Position numbers and translations under genes: made by a program
The notes under the pieces: generated by a model
Seen by the model: the letters and a program-made list of their open reading frames with translations, nothing else
Told to the model about the DNA's origin: nothing
Databases searched by the model: none
Origin: Wyeomyia smithii
Lineage: Eukaryota; Arthropoda; Insecta; Diptera; Culicidae
Direction of reading: 5' to 3'
Length of the DNA stretch: 64,000 nt
Assembly: GCF_029784165.1 (NCBI RefSeq)
Contig: NC_073694.1
Coordinates: 46,657,674 to 46,721,673, forward strand
In this document: positions 1 to 9,989 of the stretch, one piece after another
Layout of the letters: the number at the start of each line of letters is the position of its first letter
Numbering within the stretch: position 1 is the first letter of the stretch

Positions 1-168
1 TTATATGTAAATACAAGGCGAGCAAATATTGACCGTCATTTCAAGCAAATGTTCGCTTTGTGTAATGCCCATTTTAGAGCTGCTACACAGTTTGACGACA
101 TCAGTTTCGTGTTTGATAGGGTATGTAGTTTTATTGCACTGTTGCATAGAAAAATATAGTAAATATTG
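1..168 (+). pseudogene. C-terminal end of an unidentified open frame entering from the left edge
   Basis: Frame 1 is open from base 1 to a TAG at 166-168, about 55 codons, so the true start lies outside the window. The peptide contains RRANIDRHFKQMF and then a hydrophobic end rich in F, V and L. I do not recognise the family. It sits directly before the CCCGGGA-rich terminus at 170-285, so the tail of a DNA-transposon protein is possible, but that is inference from position only. A chance open frame of this length in AT-rich DNA is also possible. Confidence 0.3.
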
Positions 169-169
169 C

Positions 170-285
170 AGAATTTCGGGAATCCCGGGATCCCGGGAAT
201 CAATATTTCTGTTCCCGGGATCCGGGAATCCCGGGGAAAGGTATTTCCCGGGAAATCGTTCCCGGGAATGCGAACCCTAATATTT
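170..285. repeat. CCCGGGA-rich palindromic terminus, hAT-like
   Basis: The stretch repeats variants of TCCCGGGAATCCCGGGA at least six times and ends with GAATGCGAACCCTA. Dense self-complementary CCCGGG blocks ending in a GCGAACCCTA-type edge resemble the ends of insect hAT-like elements. Only one end is visible, so neither the superfamily nor the target duplication can be confirmed. Confidence 0.45.
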
Positions 286-296
286 TAGTAGTTTAC

Positions 297-2450
297 GTGT
301 GGATGGCAAGTTTGTTGGTAAGGGAAAGGGTGGATTTTTTGTTGATGAGAAGATAGAGGGATTTGATGAGTATATTGCACTTGATAATTGTTTCCTCTAC
401 GTGAGAACAAAAAGCCGAGGTAGAAAACCTCACTCGACCATTCAATAGAAATATTACCGACAGGCGGATAAGCCCAGTGGATTTTGAATGCGGAAATATA
501 ATGACCTGGGCCTTCGCTATTGAAATAGTCGGACAGAACATCTAGGCCCTCCTGTAGTCTACGCGTCAGAGCTCTAAACACTCGACCCTTGTAGATAATG
601 AAAATGTCGTCTGCGCTGCCATGAGATGACAAAGTGACGTAAAGACCATTTTCTCAAATATGGGTTTTTCATGCCAATTTGTTCATTATTCGAAGACCTA
701 TTTTTTGGTGTCTTCCGTTTCGTTGTTACTTATTCGTACGTTGTATAAAATAAAATTAAAAAAACGTAGGCACCCATTTCAATACAAAAGTGGCGAGAAA
801 TTCATTCGTTTTTGGGCGGTACTAAAAAACTGATCACTTGGATCTACGACACAATGTCACATCACGGCAGTGCGGGCATAGACAGAATTCCTCCACCCGG
901 AAGGGGAGGAGCACCTTAGGTATAAATGTTGAACAGGATAAAACCAAGAGGGCTACCTTTTGGAACCATCGTATTTCCGTTAAACGTATCAGAGGAAGTG
1001 TTGTTGAGAAAGACCTGGAATGACTGACAGATAATTCTTAATAATCTTCACGAGGAGGATCGCAAAAGTTTAATCGCTGCAGCTTGAACACCAGACCATC
1101 ATGCCAGATATTAGCGTACGTCGTTGATAACTCACTTATTCCGTCTTAAGATGAGTTGGTGAACGGTGGAGTGACCCTGCCGAAACCCGAATTGCTCTGG
1201 GAGGAAGATGTTATTTTGGTTTACGAACTCCAGTAGACGGTTGAAAATCAGCTTTTCGAACCTCTTCGAGATGGATGATAAAAGTCTGATAGGGCGTGAG
1301 ATTTTAGTACTGCTAGAGTCTTTACCCGGTTTGTGAATGGAGAAATAGCTAAGCTCCAGACAGTTATTAAAGACCGCTGCCAGGTGTTCGAAAAAGTCTC
1401 GACTAAAATTTTTCAACTCAAGATGGAGGACTCCATCGATCCCCAGTGACTTCCATGTTGTTAGTGCGCTTGATGGTAGCTATCACATCATCAGTAGATG
1501 TTCTAGATTCATCGGGAACGACTGAGAAAAGATCGGTAACTCTAGTGATTACTTCCTTGACGGCAAGCTCGCGCGGGCTAACCATGTTGTGGCCCAGATT
1601 GTGTAAGTTGACATCATGCTGACCAAGTGCATTGGCTCTTTCAGCTGGTGTTACGAGTAAATGGCCGGGAATTGGTATTGGGAGTGGAAATGGGTCTGGA
1701 TTTGTTTTCTAAAATTTCGGTAAGTTTCCAGAACGGCTTTGCACGGACTGGGAGAGAGTGAAGCTGTTGAGAAAAGCCTTGTTTCTGAAATCCACCAACC
1801 GAACTTTGATCGTTTTGTTGAGACGATTGAACTTGGTCTGGAGAGGTGAGGCAGACCAGAATGACGTCTTATGGTGTTACGGAGTTGAACGTATCGTTCG
1901 TTGTGTTGTCTAGGTCCACAGAGTTACTCACCAGTATGAAAGCGGGCACGTGTCGATCCCGCATCTGAAATATCGCCACATTGATGGACTGTAGACACTG
2001 GTAAATGTGCTCTGTAGACTCCAGTTGGACGCAGTAATTGATTGCGTTGTCCACGCACCACTAGAACCGCGTCCAATCCACACGATGGAAGTTACATTGG
2101 AGAGCTTGGAACTAGTTAGCAGAGGATTCAACTTCGACTACCACTGAGAAGAGGTCTGAGCTGAATTTCTAGAGGACAGCCGGGTTAGTGATATTGCCCA
2201 TACTGTAGATAAACAGGTCTATGATCGATGATGAAGTGTCCCTACCGCCGAGTCTGTTTAATGATGTCGCTTTTTAGGTCCGTTACCGGCCCGACTCTTG
2301 TATAGGCTTGCTTGAGACAATAGGCTGCGATGATAGTAATGGAACCGACTCCAGTGGTTACTTCCAACTCTACGGCCTCTATGATGTTGACTCGGTAACA
2401 GATAGGTGCTTATTTCACGCTGAAGAGCAATAGCCACACCCTCTCCGAAA
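297..2450 (-). pseudogene. Jockey-type non-LTR retrotransposon, endonuclease plus RT, decayed
   Basis: Read on the minus strand, 2450-2130 gives apurinic-type endonuclease residues (GEGVAIALQREI near the start). 2054-1869 gives the linker found after the endonuclease in Jockey-clade proteins (INYCVQLESTEHIYQCL). 1416-1132 gives the N-terminal RT blocks (SIHKPGKDS, RPIRLLSSISKRFEKL, LPEQFGFRQGHST). 632-297 gives the catalytic ADDI block with the following palm and thumb. Stops and frameshifts interrupt every block, so no functional protein is made. The 3' end is missing, cut at about 297. Bases 297-1660 are matched by an inverted copy at 8230-9620. The clade is assigned from block style only; the family name is unknown. 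Confidence 0.75.
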
Positions 2451-2512
2451 AAAAAACGTGTTTGGTCCAGCTGTACAAACCGTAATTCGAAAAGGAAACG
2501 TTCACCTAAGGT
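2451..2512. other. Junction between two minus-strand non-LTR fragments
   Basis: A short AT-rich join with an A run at the Jockey side and a CTTACCTTACCTTACC pentamer repeat at about 2523 on the RTE-like side. The pentamer run may be the microsatellite-like 3' tail of the RTE-like element, read on the minus strand. Confidence 0.35.
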
Positions 2513-3400
2513 TTGATGATACTTACCTTACCTTACCAGTCAGCTTCAGGCCGAAGTGTGCCTTTCTGTTCGAAGAAGGCGTCCCCATTCAATTCGGTCC
2601 ATTGCTGCAGCTCGTCAGTTATGTCGTTTACGAAGGTCGCGCAGGTTGTATTCCACTTAACCGAGCCATCTTGCTCGCAGCGCACCTCGTCGCCTCGTTT
2701 CAGTCGAGTCGTTATCAAGAACCATTCTGACCTGGTTGTCATCCGACATCCTTACGACATCCACAGTCCACCGTAGTCTCGTGATTTTCGCTGTTTGAAC
2801 TAGTAGTAGTTTTCCCAGCAGCTGATGCAACTCGTGGTTCATCCACCTCAGCCATTATCCATATTTTATCTGCACTTCAGCACAGATGGTACGCAGCACC
2901 TTTCATTCAGAAACCCCAAGGACGCGTTGGTCCTCCACGAACATGGTCCAAGTTTCGTGGACCCAGAGAATTACCGATTCGATCGGTGTTTTGTAGATGG
3001 TCAACTTCTTGCGGCGGCGGATTTGATTCGAGCGGAGCGTCCTCCGGAGTCCAAAGTATACCCGATTTCCTGCCATAAAGCGTAGACGAATTTCTCTTCT
3101 AGTATCATTGTCAGCAGTCACCAGTGAGCCCAGTTACACGAACTCCTCTACCACCTCGATTTCATCACCGCTAACATGAATTTGTGATAGGACGTTGATA
3201 CTGTCTTCTCTAAAACCTCTTCCTCTCATGTACTTAGTCTTCGATGTGTTTATGGCCTGTCCAATTCGTCCGGCTTCAGCCTTCAGTCTGATGTACGTCT
3301 CCGTCATCTTCTCAAGAGTTGGTGCTACAATATCAATGTCATCGGCGAAGCCAAAGAGCGTATCACCCCTCCCGAAGCGATGTTGAATAGCAAGCACGAT
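2513..3400 (-). pseudogene. RTE-like non-LTR reverse transcriptase, C-terminal half, decayed
   Basis: On the minus strand, 3397-3134 encodes the RT catalytic block (FGFADDIDIV) followed by GRIGQAINTSKTKYM, the conserved block after the active site. 3121-2903 continues with LGSLVTADND-type and GNRVYFGLRRTLRSNQI residues, and 2842-2520 gives the C-terminal RLRW...RMSDDN and RRRGALRARWLG blocks. The order is correct but three frames are needed, so it is a pseudogene. The RT fingers and the endonuclease are absent. Similar C-terminal pieces occur at 14235-14800, 21536-21875 and 34055-34640, so the family is abundant here. RTE/BovB-like is my best placement; another LINE clade is possible. Confidence 0.7.
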
Positions 3401-3409
3401 AATCCATCA

Positions 3410-3622
3410 CACGGTGCTCCCACAGACCGTTATTATAAAAAAATGCACTAAAGAATCTGAGTACAGCATTCGATTCGTTATGACTTCCAGAATCTTTGGT
3501 CAAAATTTTAAAATCATCGTACGGTACATTTTTGAGTAATGCCCTTTTGGAGGTCGAAAAGTACAAAAAAGTGATAGAAAAACGACGAAATATCTATTGT
3601 AAAGCACGTATTTCAACCACGG
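3410..3622. repeat. 213-bp dispersed repeat, copy 1
   Basis: Starts near ACGGTGCTCCCACAGACCG and ends near AAAGCACGTATTTCAACCAC. A second copy with roughly 90% identity lies at 27826-28040 in unrelated flanks, and the match stops abruptly on both sides. It lies between the two arms of the RTE-like inverted repeat. I see no terminal inverted repeats and no pol III boxes, so its class is unknown. Confidence 0.7.
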
Positions 3623-3623
3623 T

Positions 3624-3738
3624 TCTAGAGGAGACAGTATCAACGTCTTATCACGAATTCATGTTAGCGGTGATGAAATCGAGGTGGTAGAGGAGTTCGT
3701 GAAACTGGGCTCACTGGTGACTGCTGACAATGTAGTCG
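3624..3738 (+). repeat. Inverted copy of an RTE-like segment
   Basis: Bases 3626-3735 are the reverse complement of 3113-3222 with only a few mismatches over about 110 bp. The segment encodes SGDEIEVVEEFV in plus orientation, the same block as in the minus-strand RTE-like element. The arms are about 400 bp apart and could fold into a long hairpin. The plus copy ends exactly where BEL/Pao coding sequence begins. Confidence 0.8.
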
Positions 3739-3815
3739 ATGAAAAGGACGAACACAAGGTAATCTATTACATCCCACACTCCTGTGTGGTGAAGCCAGAG
3801 TCAACCACCACTAGA

Positions 3816-4559
3816 TTAAGGGGTTATATACCTTTTGGGCCGAGAAAAATGAGGGAAGTTTGAATCTATTTTTAAGTGCATAGCACTATTTTCATTGCAT
3901 CAAAGGGATATTTTTCTGAAAGTACAGTTTATCAACAACAAAAAAATACGTTTTATTTTGAGATATACCAATTATTACTGGAGTAATGGCCGTTTCCCCG
4001 AAACGCTATTTTTTTGCAGAGGCTTGCGGTGATCCTGATAGAGATTCAGCGGGTCAACCGAAATCAAGAAACTCATATTATTTCATTAGTTTAGAAGTGT
4101 GCCGGGTCCTTGAACGATCGCTTTTATGAGTATTTTGTTTTCAGAGCAAATGGGAACATTTTTCCCAAAAAATGCACGTTTTGAGCGCTAAAAATTGCAT
4201 TAAAATTTTTTTGCGGCAAAATGTAACTGTATGTTTCGAAAAGCGATCGTTCAAGAACCGGCGAATTTAATAAAATTAAAAAAAAAAAGATGAAGGAAAT
4301 CGGTTCAGTAGTTTTCCCGCAATCAAGATCACGGCAGTCATTTTTCGGAAATCACTATTCCGAGATAATCGCGTGTAAAGTTTCTAGTTTAGCTTATGCG
4401 GCCGTGGCGAGGCGCGCTGCAAATCGCTCTAACTTTCTTCCTATTGCTCAGATCTTTATGAAAATTTGTGAAAATATTCTCAAGATGTTGTATTTGAAGA
4501 TAATACAATAAATTTTTTTTTCGGTTTTTTGAAAACTAAAAAGGTATATAACCCCTTAA
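3816..4559. mobile_element. MITE with TTAA target duplication and 17-bp perfect TIRs, piggyBac-type
   Basis: TTAA at 3816-3819 and 4556-4559 flank a 736-bp element whose ends, GGGGTTATATACCTTTT and its exact reverse complement, match 17 of 17. TTAA targets are characteristic of piggyBac-mobilised MITEs. The host BEL/Pao frame is continuous across a single TTAA, which fixes the target and the length. There is no transposase. A 73-residue open frame inside (4290-4511) matches nothing I know. A second inverted repeat is nested inside at 4100-4125 and 4239-4264. Confidence 0.93.
4100..4264. repeat. Inverted repeat nested inside the TTAA MITE
   Basis: Arms 4100-4125 and 4239-4264 are complementary over about 26 bp around CTTGAACGATCGCTTTT, with two or three mismatches near the outer end. 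The spacer is about 113 bp. It could be a second, smaller MITE inserted in the first or an internal hairpin that belongs to the family. No target duplication is obvious. Confidence 0.65.
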
Positions 4560-5305
4560 GAGTGGTCTTCGACGCGAGTGCCAAGACCACTTCTAGAAAA
4601 TCTCTGAACGACGTGCAGGCAGTTGGTCCAGTCATACAGCGAGATCAATTTGATCTCTCGCTTGAATTCAGAGGTGAAGACCACGTGCTCAGTGCGGATA
4701 TTGCCAAAATGTATCGGCAAATACTAGTGCATGACGACGACACATGGATGCAATGCATTCGGTATCGATTTAACAAAGGGGAAAAGATAAAAACATATCG
4801 ACTGAAGACTGTTACATATGGTGAAGGTGCCTCTTCTTTCCTAGCATGCCGAGCACTGTTCCAAGTAGGAGAAGAGCAAAAGGAAACAAACGCAGAAATA
4901 TACAACATCATTCAAAAATCATTCTATGTGGATAATCTGCAGATGGGAGCAGAAACCACAGAAAAACTCGTGGATATCAGAAGTAAGACTAAAGCCGCCT
5001 TATTGCAGAGAGGATTCCCTCTGAGAAAATGGGCGTCCAACAGCAAAGACGTACTATCCGGAATTCCGAAGGAATACTTGGAATCCACAGTGCGCATAGG
5101 CGAACGGGAAATGGTGAAAACTTTGGGATTGAATTGGGCACCAGAGAATGACACCTTCATATTTGAAGTGGTAGAGACACATGACGCGAGAGCCGTCTCA
5201 ATGACTAAGAGGCGTTTGGCATCAGAAGTCCTACGCCTTTACGATCCTCTAGGATTAATGCAGCCTGTAATTGTGGCAGCAAAAATACGACTTCAACAAT
5301 TGTGA

Positions 5306-6056
5306 AAGCTGCCGGTACACTGGGATGACGAAATTCCGACTGCTATGACAATGCAGTGGAACGCCATAAAAAAGGAATTACCTCGACTTCAGGAAATTGA
5401 ATTTCCCAGGCAAGCAATTCCAAGTAAACCACATCTTTCGGAATTGCATGGATTTCGGACGTCTCCACCAAGGCTTACGGTGCGTGTATCTACTGTCGTA
5501 GTATCCTACAAGTGGAAGTGCAAACACACAAATACTGTGCGCTAAATCAAGAGTAGCGCCGATGAAGGAAATCTCCCTGCCACGCTTGGAACTTCAGGGA
5601 GCACTACTACTGGCTGAGCTCGCTCAAAGGGTTAAAACTATATTCGGAGGTCGAATTACATCAGAACACTTCTGGTGCGACTCACAGGTCGCACTTACAT
5701 GGATAAAATCACCAGCATTAAGATGGAAGGTATTTATCACGAATCGAATCAGGAAAATTCAACATCTGACTAAAATGCAAAATTGGCACTATGTCAAATC
5801 AGCCAGCAACCCTGCTGATCTCGTTTCGCGAGGAGTCACGGTGGGACAGCTCCTCGGCTGCAAGCGGGATTTGTGGTTGCACGGTCCGAAGTTCATGCAA
5901 AGCGGCAACTACCCCCAGAATCAATTTGAAGAGAGCATCGAAGCACTAGAAGAAAGAGTGCAAGAAGTTTATATAATGACAATCAATGCCGGGCCAATAA
6001 AGGACCTTGTAACACAATACAAGTTTCACAATTCCTTTACGAAAACGCGCCGATGA
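5306..6056 (+). pseudogene. BEL/Pao RT connection and RNase H domain, frame-broken
   Basis: After the TGA at 5303 the frame continues with the region linking RT to RNase H (LPVHWDDEIPTAM). A frameshift near 5455 leads into DVSTKAYGACIYC, which carries the first RNase H aspartate. A further shift near 5545 leads into LPRLELQGALLLAELAQRV, then WCDSQVALTWI with the next catalytic aspartate, and SASNPADLVSRGV at the domain end. The order and spacing fit BEL/Pao RNase H. A TGA at 6054-6056 ends it, while the same frame carries on into the integrase. Confidence 0.83.
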
Positions 6057-7600
6057 TTTGCGTTAATCAAAAGGATTCTTAACAATTTCAAAGCCAAATC
6101 GAAAAAGTTGAGAGCAAAGGGCATAATAACGGAACACAAATCAGGACTATTCACAATTGAGGAATTGGAGGAAGCAACGAAATCAATCCTTCACATCATG
6201 CAACAAAGCGCATATCCCGCCGAGCTAGAGGCGATTAAAAGCGGTAAGGATGTCAAGGAAGGACCATTCGAGCACCTGAACCTCACACTACAGAATGAAT
6301 TACTACACGTGTCGGGAAGGTTAAGTTTAGCTGAGTTACCACATACTCACAAAAATCCTATACTGATACCTAAGTCACATCCTTTCTCGAAGATAATTAT
6401 AAAACACATTCACGAAAAAAATCATCATTGTGGACTGGAATTAGTCATAAGCGAGTTCCGTCGCACCTACTGGATGCCGAATCTCCGAAACATAACTGGA
6501 GGCGTAATGAGAAAATGTCTAAAATGCGCTCGTGCAAGGCCCAGGCGAATGCAGCAACATATGGGAGCACTTCCATGGGCACGAGTCAATCCATCGTCCG
6601 CGTTCACCCACACTGGAGTGGATCTCTGTGGACCATTTGTGGGCCTTCTTAACTACAAATCGAAAACAAAAACTACTGCATATGCTTGCATCTTTATCTG
6701 CGTCTCCACAAAGGCTGTGCATATAGAAGTAGTGGAGAATCAGTCAACCAATGCATTTACATCGCCACTTCTAAGATTTACGTCAGTACGAGGAACACCG
6801 TCCACGATTTACTCAGATAATGGTCGCAATTTCGTGGGGGCAAGCAGAGAGCTCGCCGAATTGCGAAAGGTCTACAACAACCAAATATTTCAAAACAAGC
6901 TTAGTTTAATGGCGGAACAAGGTATGAAGTTCTCATTTATACCTTTATAGTCCTAACTTTAGAGGGCTCTGGGAATCTAACATCAAAACGGCAAAACGGC
7001 CATTCACTGGGGCCGCTAGAGGGGCACATTTCAACTTACTAGAGTTACAAACGCTCTTCTATCAGATCTCAGCCATAATAAATAGCAGACCACTGACGGC
7101 AATGCTAACCCAACCAGACTCACCGCAACCTTTAACCCCCGGACATTTCTTGATTGGAAGGCCAATGACTGCCGTGCCAATCCCGACCCAAGCAGGCGAA
7201 GGTGGAAACTTGGAGACGAGATGGAAAAGCTTTCAAAATCAACTTGAGCAATTCTGGGCTAGGTGGAGAAATGAATACCTTCATGAACTACGCAACTTTG
7301 CCAAGTGGACTAGAAAGAATCCAAACGTCAAGATAGGGCAAATCGTGCCTATAGGAGACGACAACGTGCCTACGGCAAAATGGCCCAACGGCATAGTCAC
7401 ACAAATATTTGCTGGTGCGGACGGCATCGTGCGCGTTGCATCAGTACGCAAGGCTTCAGGTGTATATAAGCGAAATGTACGAAACCTTGCTCCATTACCA
7501 ATCGCGAGCCCAGAAGAGGAACCAAGCAATGAACACAGTCCCGATAAGGGAGCATCTGAGAAATCTACAAGCGAACAGCTGCAAGCGTCTCAGCAATGAA
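6057..7600 (+). pseudogene. BEL/Pao integrase, frame-broken
   Basis: Residues in order are: a zinc-binding region (HIHEKNHHCGL, then KCLKCAR); the first catalytic aspartate in TGVDLCGPF; the second in IYSDNGRNFVGA; and, after a frameshift at about 6951-6954, the glutamate in RGLWES. The C-terminal domain follows, with INSRPLTAM, LTPGHFLIGRPM, ARWRNEYLHEL and KASGVYKRNVRNLAPL. Stops at 6054 and 6948 and the shift near 6951 break the protein. All three integrase acidic residues are still visible, so this half decayed less than the RT. It is followed by a purine tract and an LTR, as expected for the 3' end of pol. Confidence 0.88.
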
Positions 7601-7693
7601 TGGACACGCAAGGGCCTACACAGGAATTAGAAAATGACCCTCCTCCCAAGGCAACCGATGCCATTTGGGACGGCAGGCTACGCCCTCGTCCCA

Positions 7694-8225
7694 AAGGGGG
7701 GAGAAAATGGTAGCCATTGGGTGAGCCGGGAAATATGGTGCGATCAACACGTCAGTCAATAAATGGAACACATAGTCAGCACTTAATGTGCTATTTGGTG
7801 GTTGGTGCAACCAAGTCACCAGTCAGGAAAAAGAGTCAGCACTTAATATGCTAATTGGTGGTAGCATGAAGTGCCACGGACTCAATAATACACCGACTCA
7901 TCAAAAGTGATGCTTCAGCGCAACCGCAAACGAAGCCGCATCGCAACCAAGCAGCAAGCAACGTGGAGTTACTTTGTCGACGACCGTCATCGGACACCAG
8001 AGAATTGCCTGGCGATGGCGCAGAAACTGGAGGGTGCAGCTAGGAGGCTGCGCCAGCAGCAGAACGTAAGCTCTGTGCAGAACGTTTGAAAATAAAGGAG
8101 TTAGTTCTAACTCAAAGTCTGATGTGGTAAGCCACGTTTTTAACTCTTAGCTTATCACCTCCTTATAGCCATATCGGGTTCGTGCCGATTTGGCAGTCGT
8201 ACTGGTTCGAGTTTTTATATCGAAC
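7694..8225 (+). repeat. BEL/Pao polypurine tract and probable 3' LTR
   Basis: The purine run AAAGGGGGGAGAAAA at 7694-7708 precedes TGGTAGCC, a plausible LTR start with TG. AATAAA at 8091-8096 is a plausible poly(A) signal. The 3' edge is uncertain because the Jockey copy begins at about 8230. A 60-bp tandem duplication (starts at 7775 and 7835) is visible around AGTCAGCACTTAATGTGCTA. No 5' LTR is present in the window. Confidence 0.6.
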
Positions 8226-8229
8226 CACC

Positions 8230-9620
8230 ATCGGCCATTTCCTCTTAACACCAGCTGAAAGAGCCAATGCACTTGGTCAGCATGATGTCAACTTACACAA
8301 TCCGGGCCACGACGTGGTTAGCCCACACGAGCTTGCCGTCCAGTAAATCACTAGAGTTACCGATCTTTTCTCAGTCGTTCCAGATGAATCTAGAACATCT
8401 ACTGGTGAGGTGATAGCTGCCATCAAGCGCACCAAGAACATGGGGGCCACAGGGGATCGATGGATTCCTCAACCTTGAGTTGAAAAACTTGAGTAGAGAT
8501 TTTTTCGAACACCTGACAGCGGGTTTTAATACCTGTCTGGAGTTTAGCTATTTCTCCATTCACAAACCCGGTAAAGACTCTACCAGTACTAAAATCTCTC
8601 GTCCCATCAGCCTTTTATCATCCATCTCGAAGGTGTTCGAAAAGCTGTTTCTCAAACGTTTACATGGAGTTCGTAAACCAAAATAATATCTTCCTCCCAG
8701 AGCAGTTCGGGTTTGGACAGGGTGATTCCACCGTTCACCAACTCACTAGAGTCACTAGAATCTTGAGGCGGAATAAGTGAGTAATCAATGACGTTTGATA
8801 ATATCTGGCATGATGGTCTGGTGTTCAAGCTGCAGCGATTAAACTTTTGCGATCTTCCCTGCGAAGATTACTATCTGTCGGTCGTTCCAGGTCTTTCTCA
8901 ACAACACTTCCTCTGATACGTTTAACGGAAATACTGTGGTTCCAAAGGGTAGCGCTCTTGGTTTTATTCTGTTCAGCATTTACACCTAAGGTGCTCCTTC
9001 CCTTCCGGGTGGTGGTATTTTGTCTATGCCCGCAGACGACATTGTCATTATCTACAAGGGTCCAGTGTTTAGAGCTCTGACGCGTAGACTACAGGAGGGC
9101 CTAGATGTTTTGTCCGACTATCTCAATAGCTAAGGTCCAGGTCATTATATTTCCGCATTCAAAATCAACTAGACTTATCCGCCTGTTGTTAACACTTCCA
9201 TTGAATGGTCGAGTGAGGTTTTCTACCTTGGTCTCTCCCTGAACCAAAAGCTTTTTGTTCACACGTAGGGGAAACAGTTATCAAGTGCAATATACTCATC
9301 AAACCCCTCAATCCTCTCATCAATAGAAAATCCACCCTTACCCTTACGAACAAACTTGCCATCCACAAGAAAATTATTTTACCAGTCTTTGAATACGCTT
9401 TGCCTGTCTGAGAGGCTTGCGCCAAACCCCACCATTTGAAACTCTAGATTGTCCAGAACAAAAACCTTTGGATGATTCTGGATAGTCATCCGAGGACCCA
9501 GAACTCCGAGGTCCATCGCCTGGCTGAGCTTTAGGTGCTAGAGGATCGGGGAACAACATCCCTGGCTAGATTCAGAGAGCTCTACGCCAGGTTACCTCAC
9601 CAGATCATCCTTAATTTTAA
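8230..9620 (+). pseudogene. Second Jockey-type non-LTR copy, inverted relative to the first
   Basis: The segment is the reverse complement of 297-1660 at high identity. In plus orientation it shows FEHLTAGFN, SIHKPGKDS, RPISLLSSISKVFEKL and, in the next frame, IFLPEQFGFGQGDST. Further on are RT residues around GSALGFILF and the catalytic ADDIVIIYKG near 9035. It extends about 250 bp further 3' than the minus copy, through SRFRELYARLPHQI-type residues to about 9600, then an AT-rich tail. It lacks the endonuclease. Many stops make it non-functional. It directly abuts the BEL/Pao LTR. Confidence 0.8.
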
Positions 9621-9989
9621 TTTAGTGACTCGTAGTTAGGCAGGTTATCAAATTTATTTTTTCAATTTTAATTAAAATCCAGTCAAGCAAAAGCAAGGAA
9701 GTAAAAAATTAAAATTGGTTTCAGATAGTGAGTATTATGATCGTATGCTTTTATAAAGCAGTTTTGCTTCCGAAGTGCTAATAATGCTTACTTCATTTAG
9801 AGCCCGGAACATATGCCAATGGTAAAAGTTCATAGAGTTGATATCTCGGAGTTTGTTTGACTCAGATAAAATGTAAGGTAATAAAAATAAAGGTATTTTA
9901 TTGTAATTTCAGAAAAACTTTAAACAAATTTTCCTGTCAGGCGTCGAATAAAATCGCGAACTTTCTTTGGAATTCGCGCCATCATTTTT
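9621..9989. other. AT-rich stretch without recognised features
   Basis: Possible 3' tail of the Jockey copy (AT-rich, repeated TTTTAATT), then anonymous sequence. I see no gene. Confidence 0.4.

Larger units (their letters stand above)
3737..5305 (+). pseudogene. BEL/Pao LTR retrotransposon reverse transcriptase, interrupted
   Basis: The frame starts within pol and has no gag, protease or 5' LTR. It reads to the TTAA at 3816, is interrupted by a MITE, and resumes in the same frame at 4556. After the insert it shows RVVFDASAKT, the catalytic block SADIAKMYRQILVHDDD, then VTYGEGASSFLACRAL and FYVDNLQMGA. BEL/Pao elements normally have YVDD at that last site, so the second active-site aspartate is asparagine here. 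The frame stops at a TGA at 5303-5305, and similarity continues in the same frame beyond it. The element is a cytoplasmic replicase remnant and is not functional. Confidence 0.88.

Noticed and set aside
9374..9559. Minus-strand frames across the Jockey copy
   Set aside because: Antisense shadows of the plus-strand RT.
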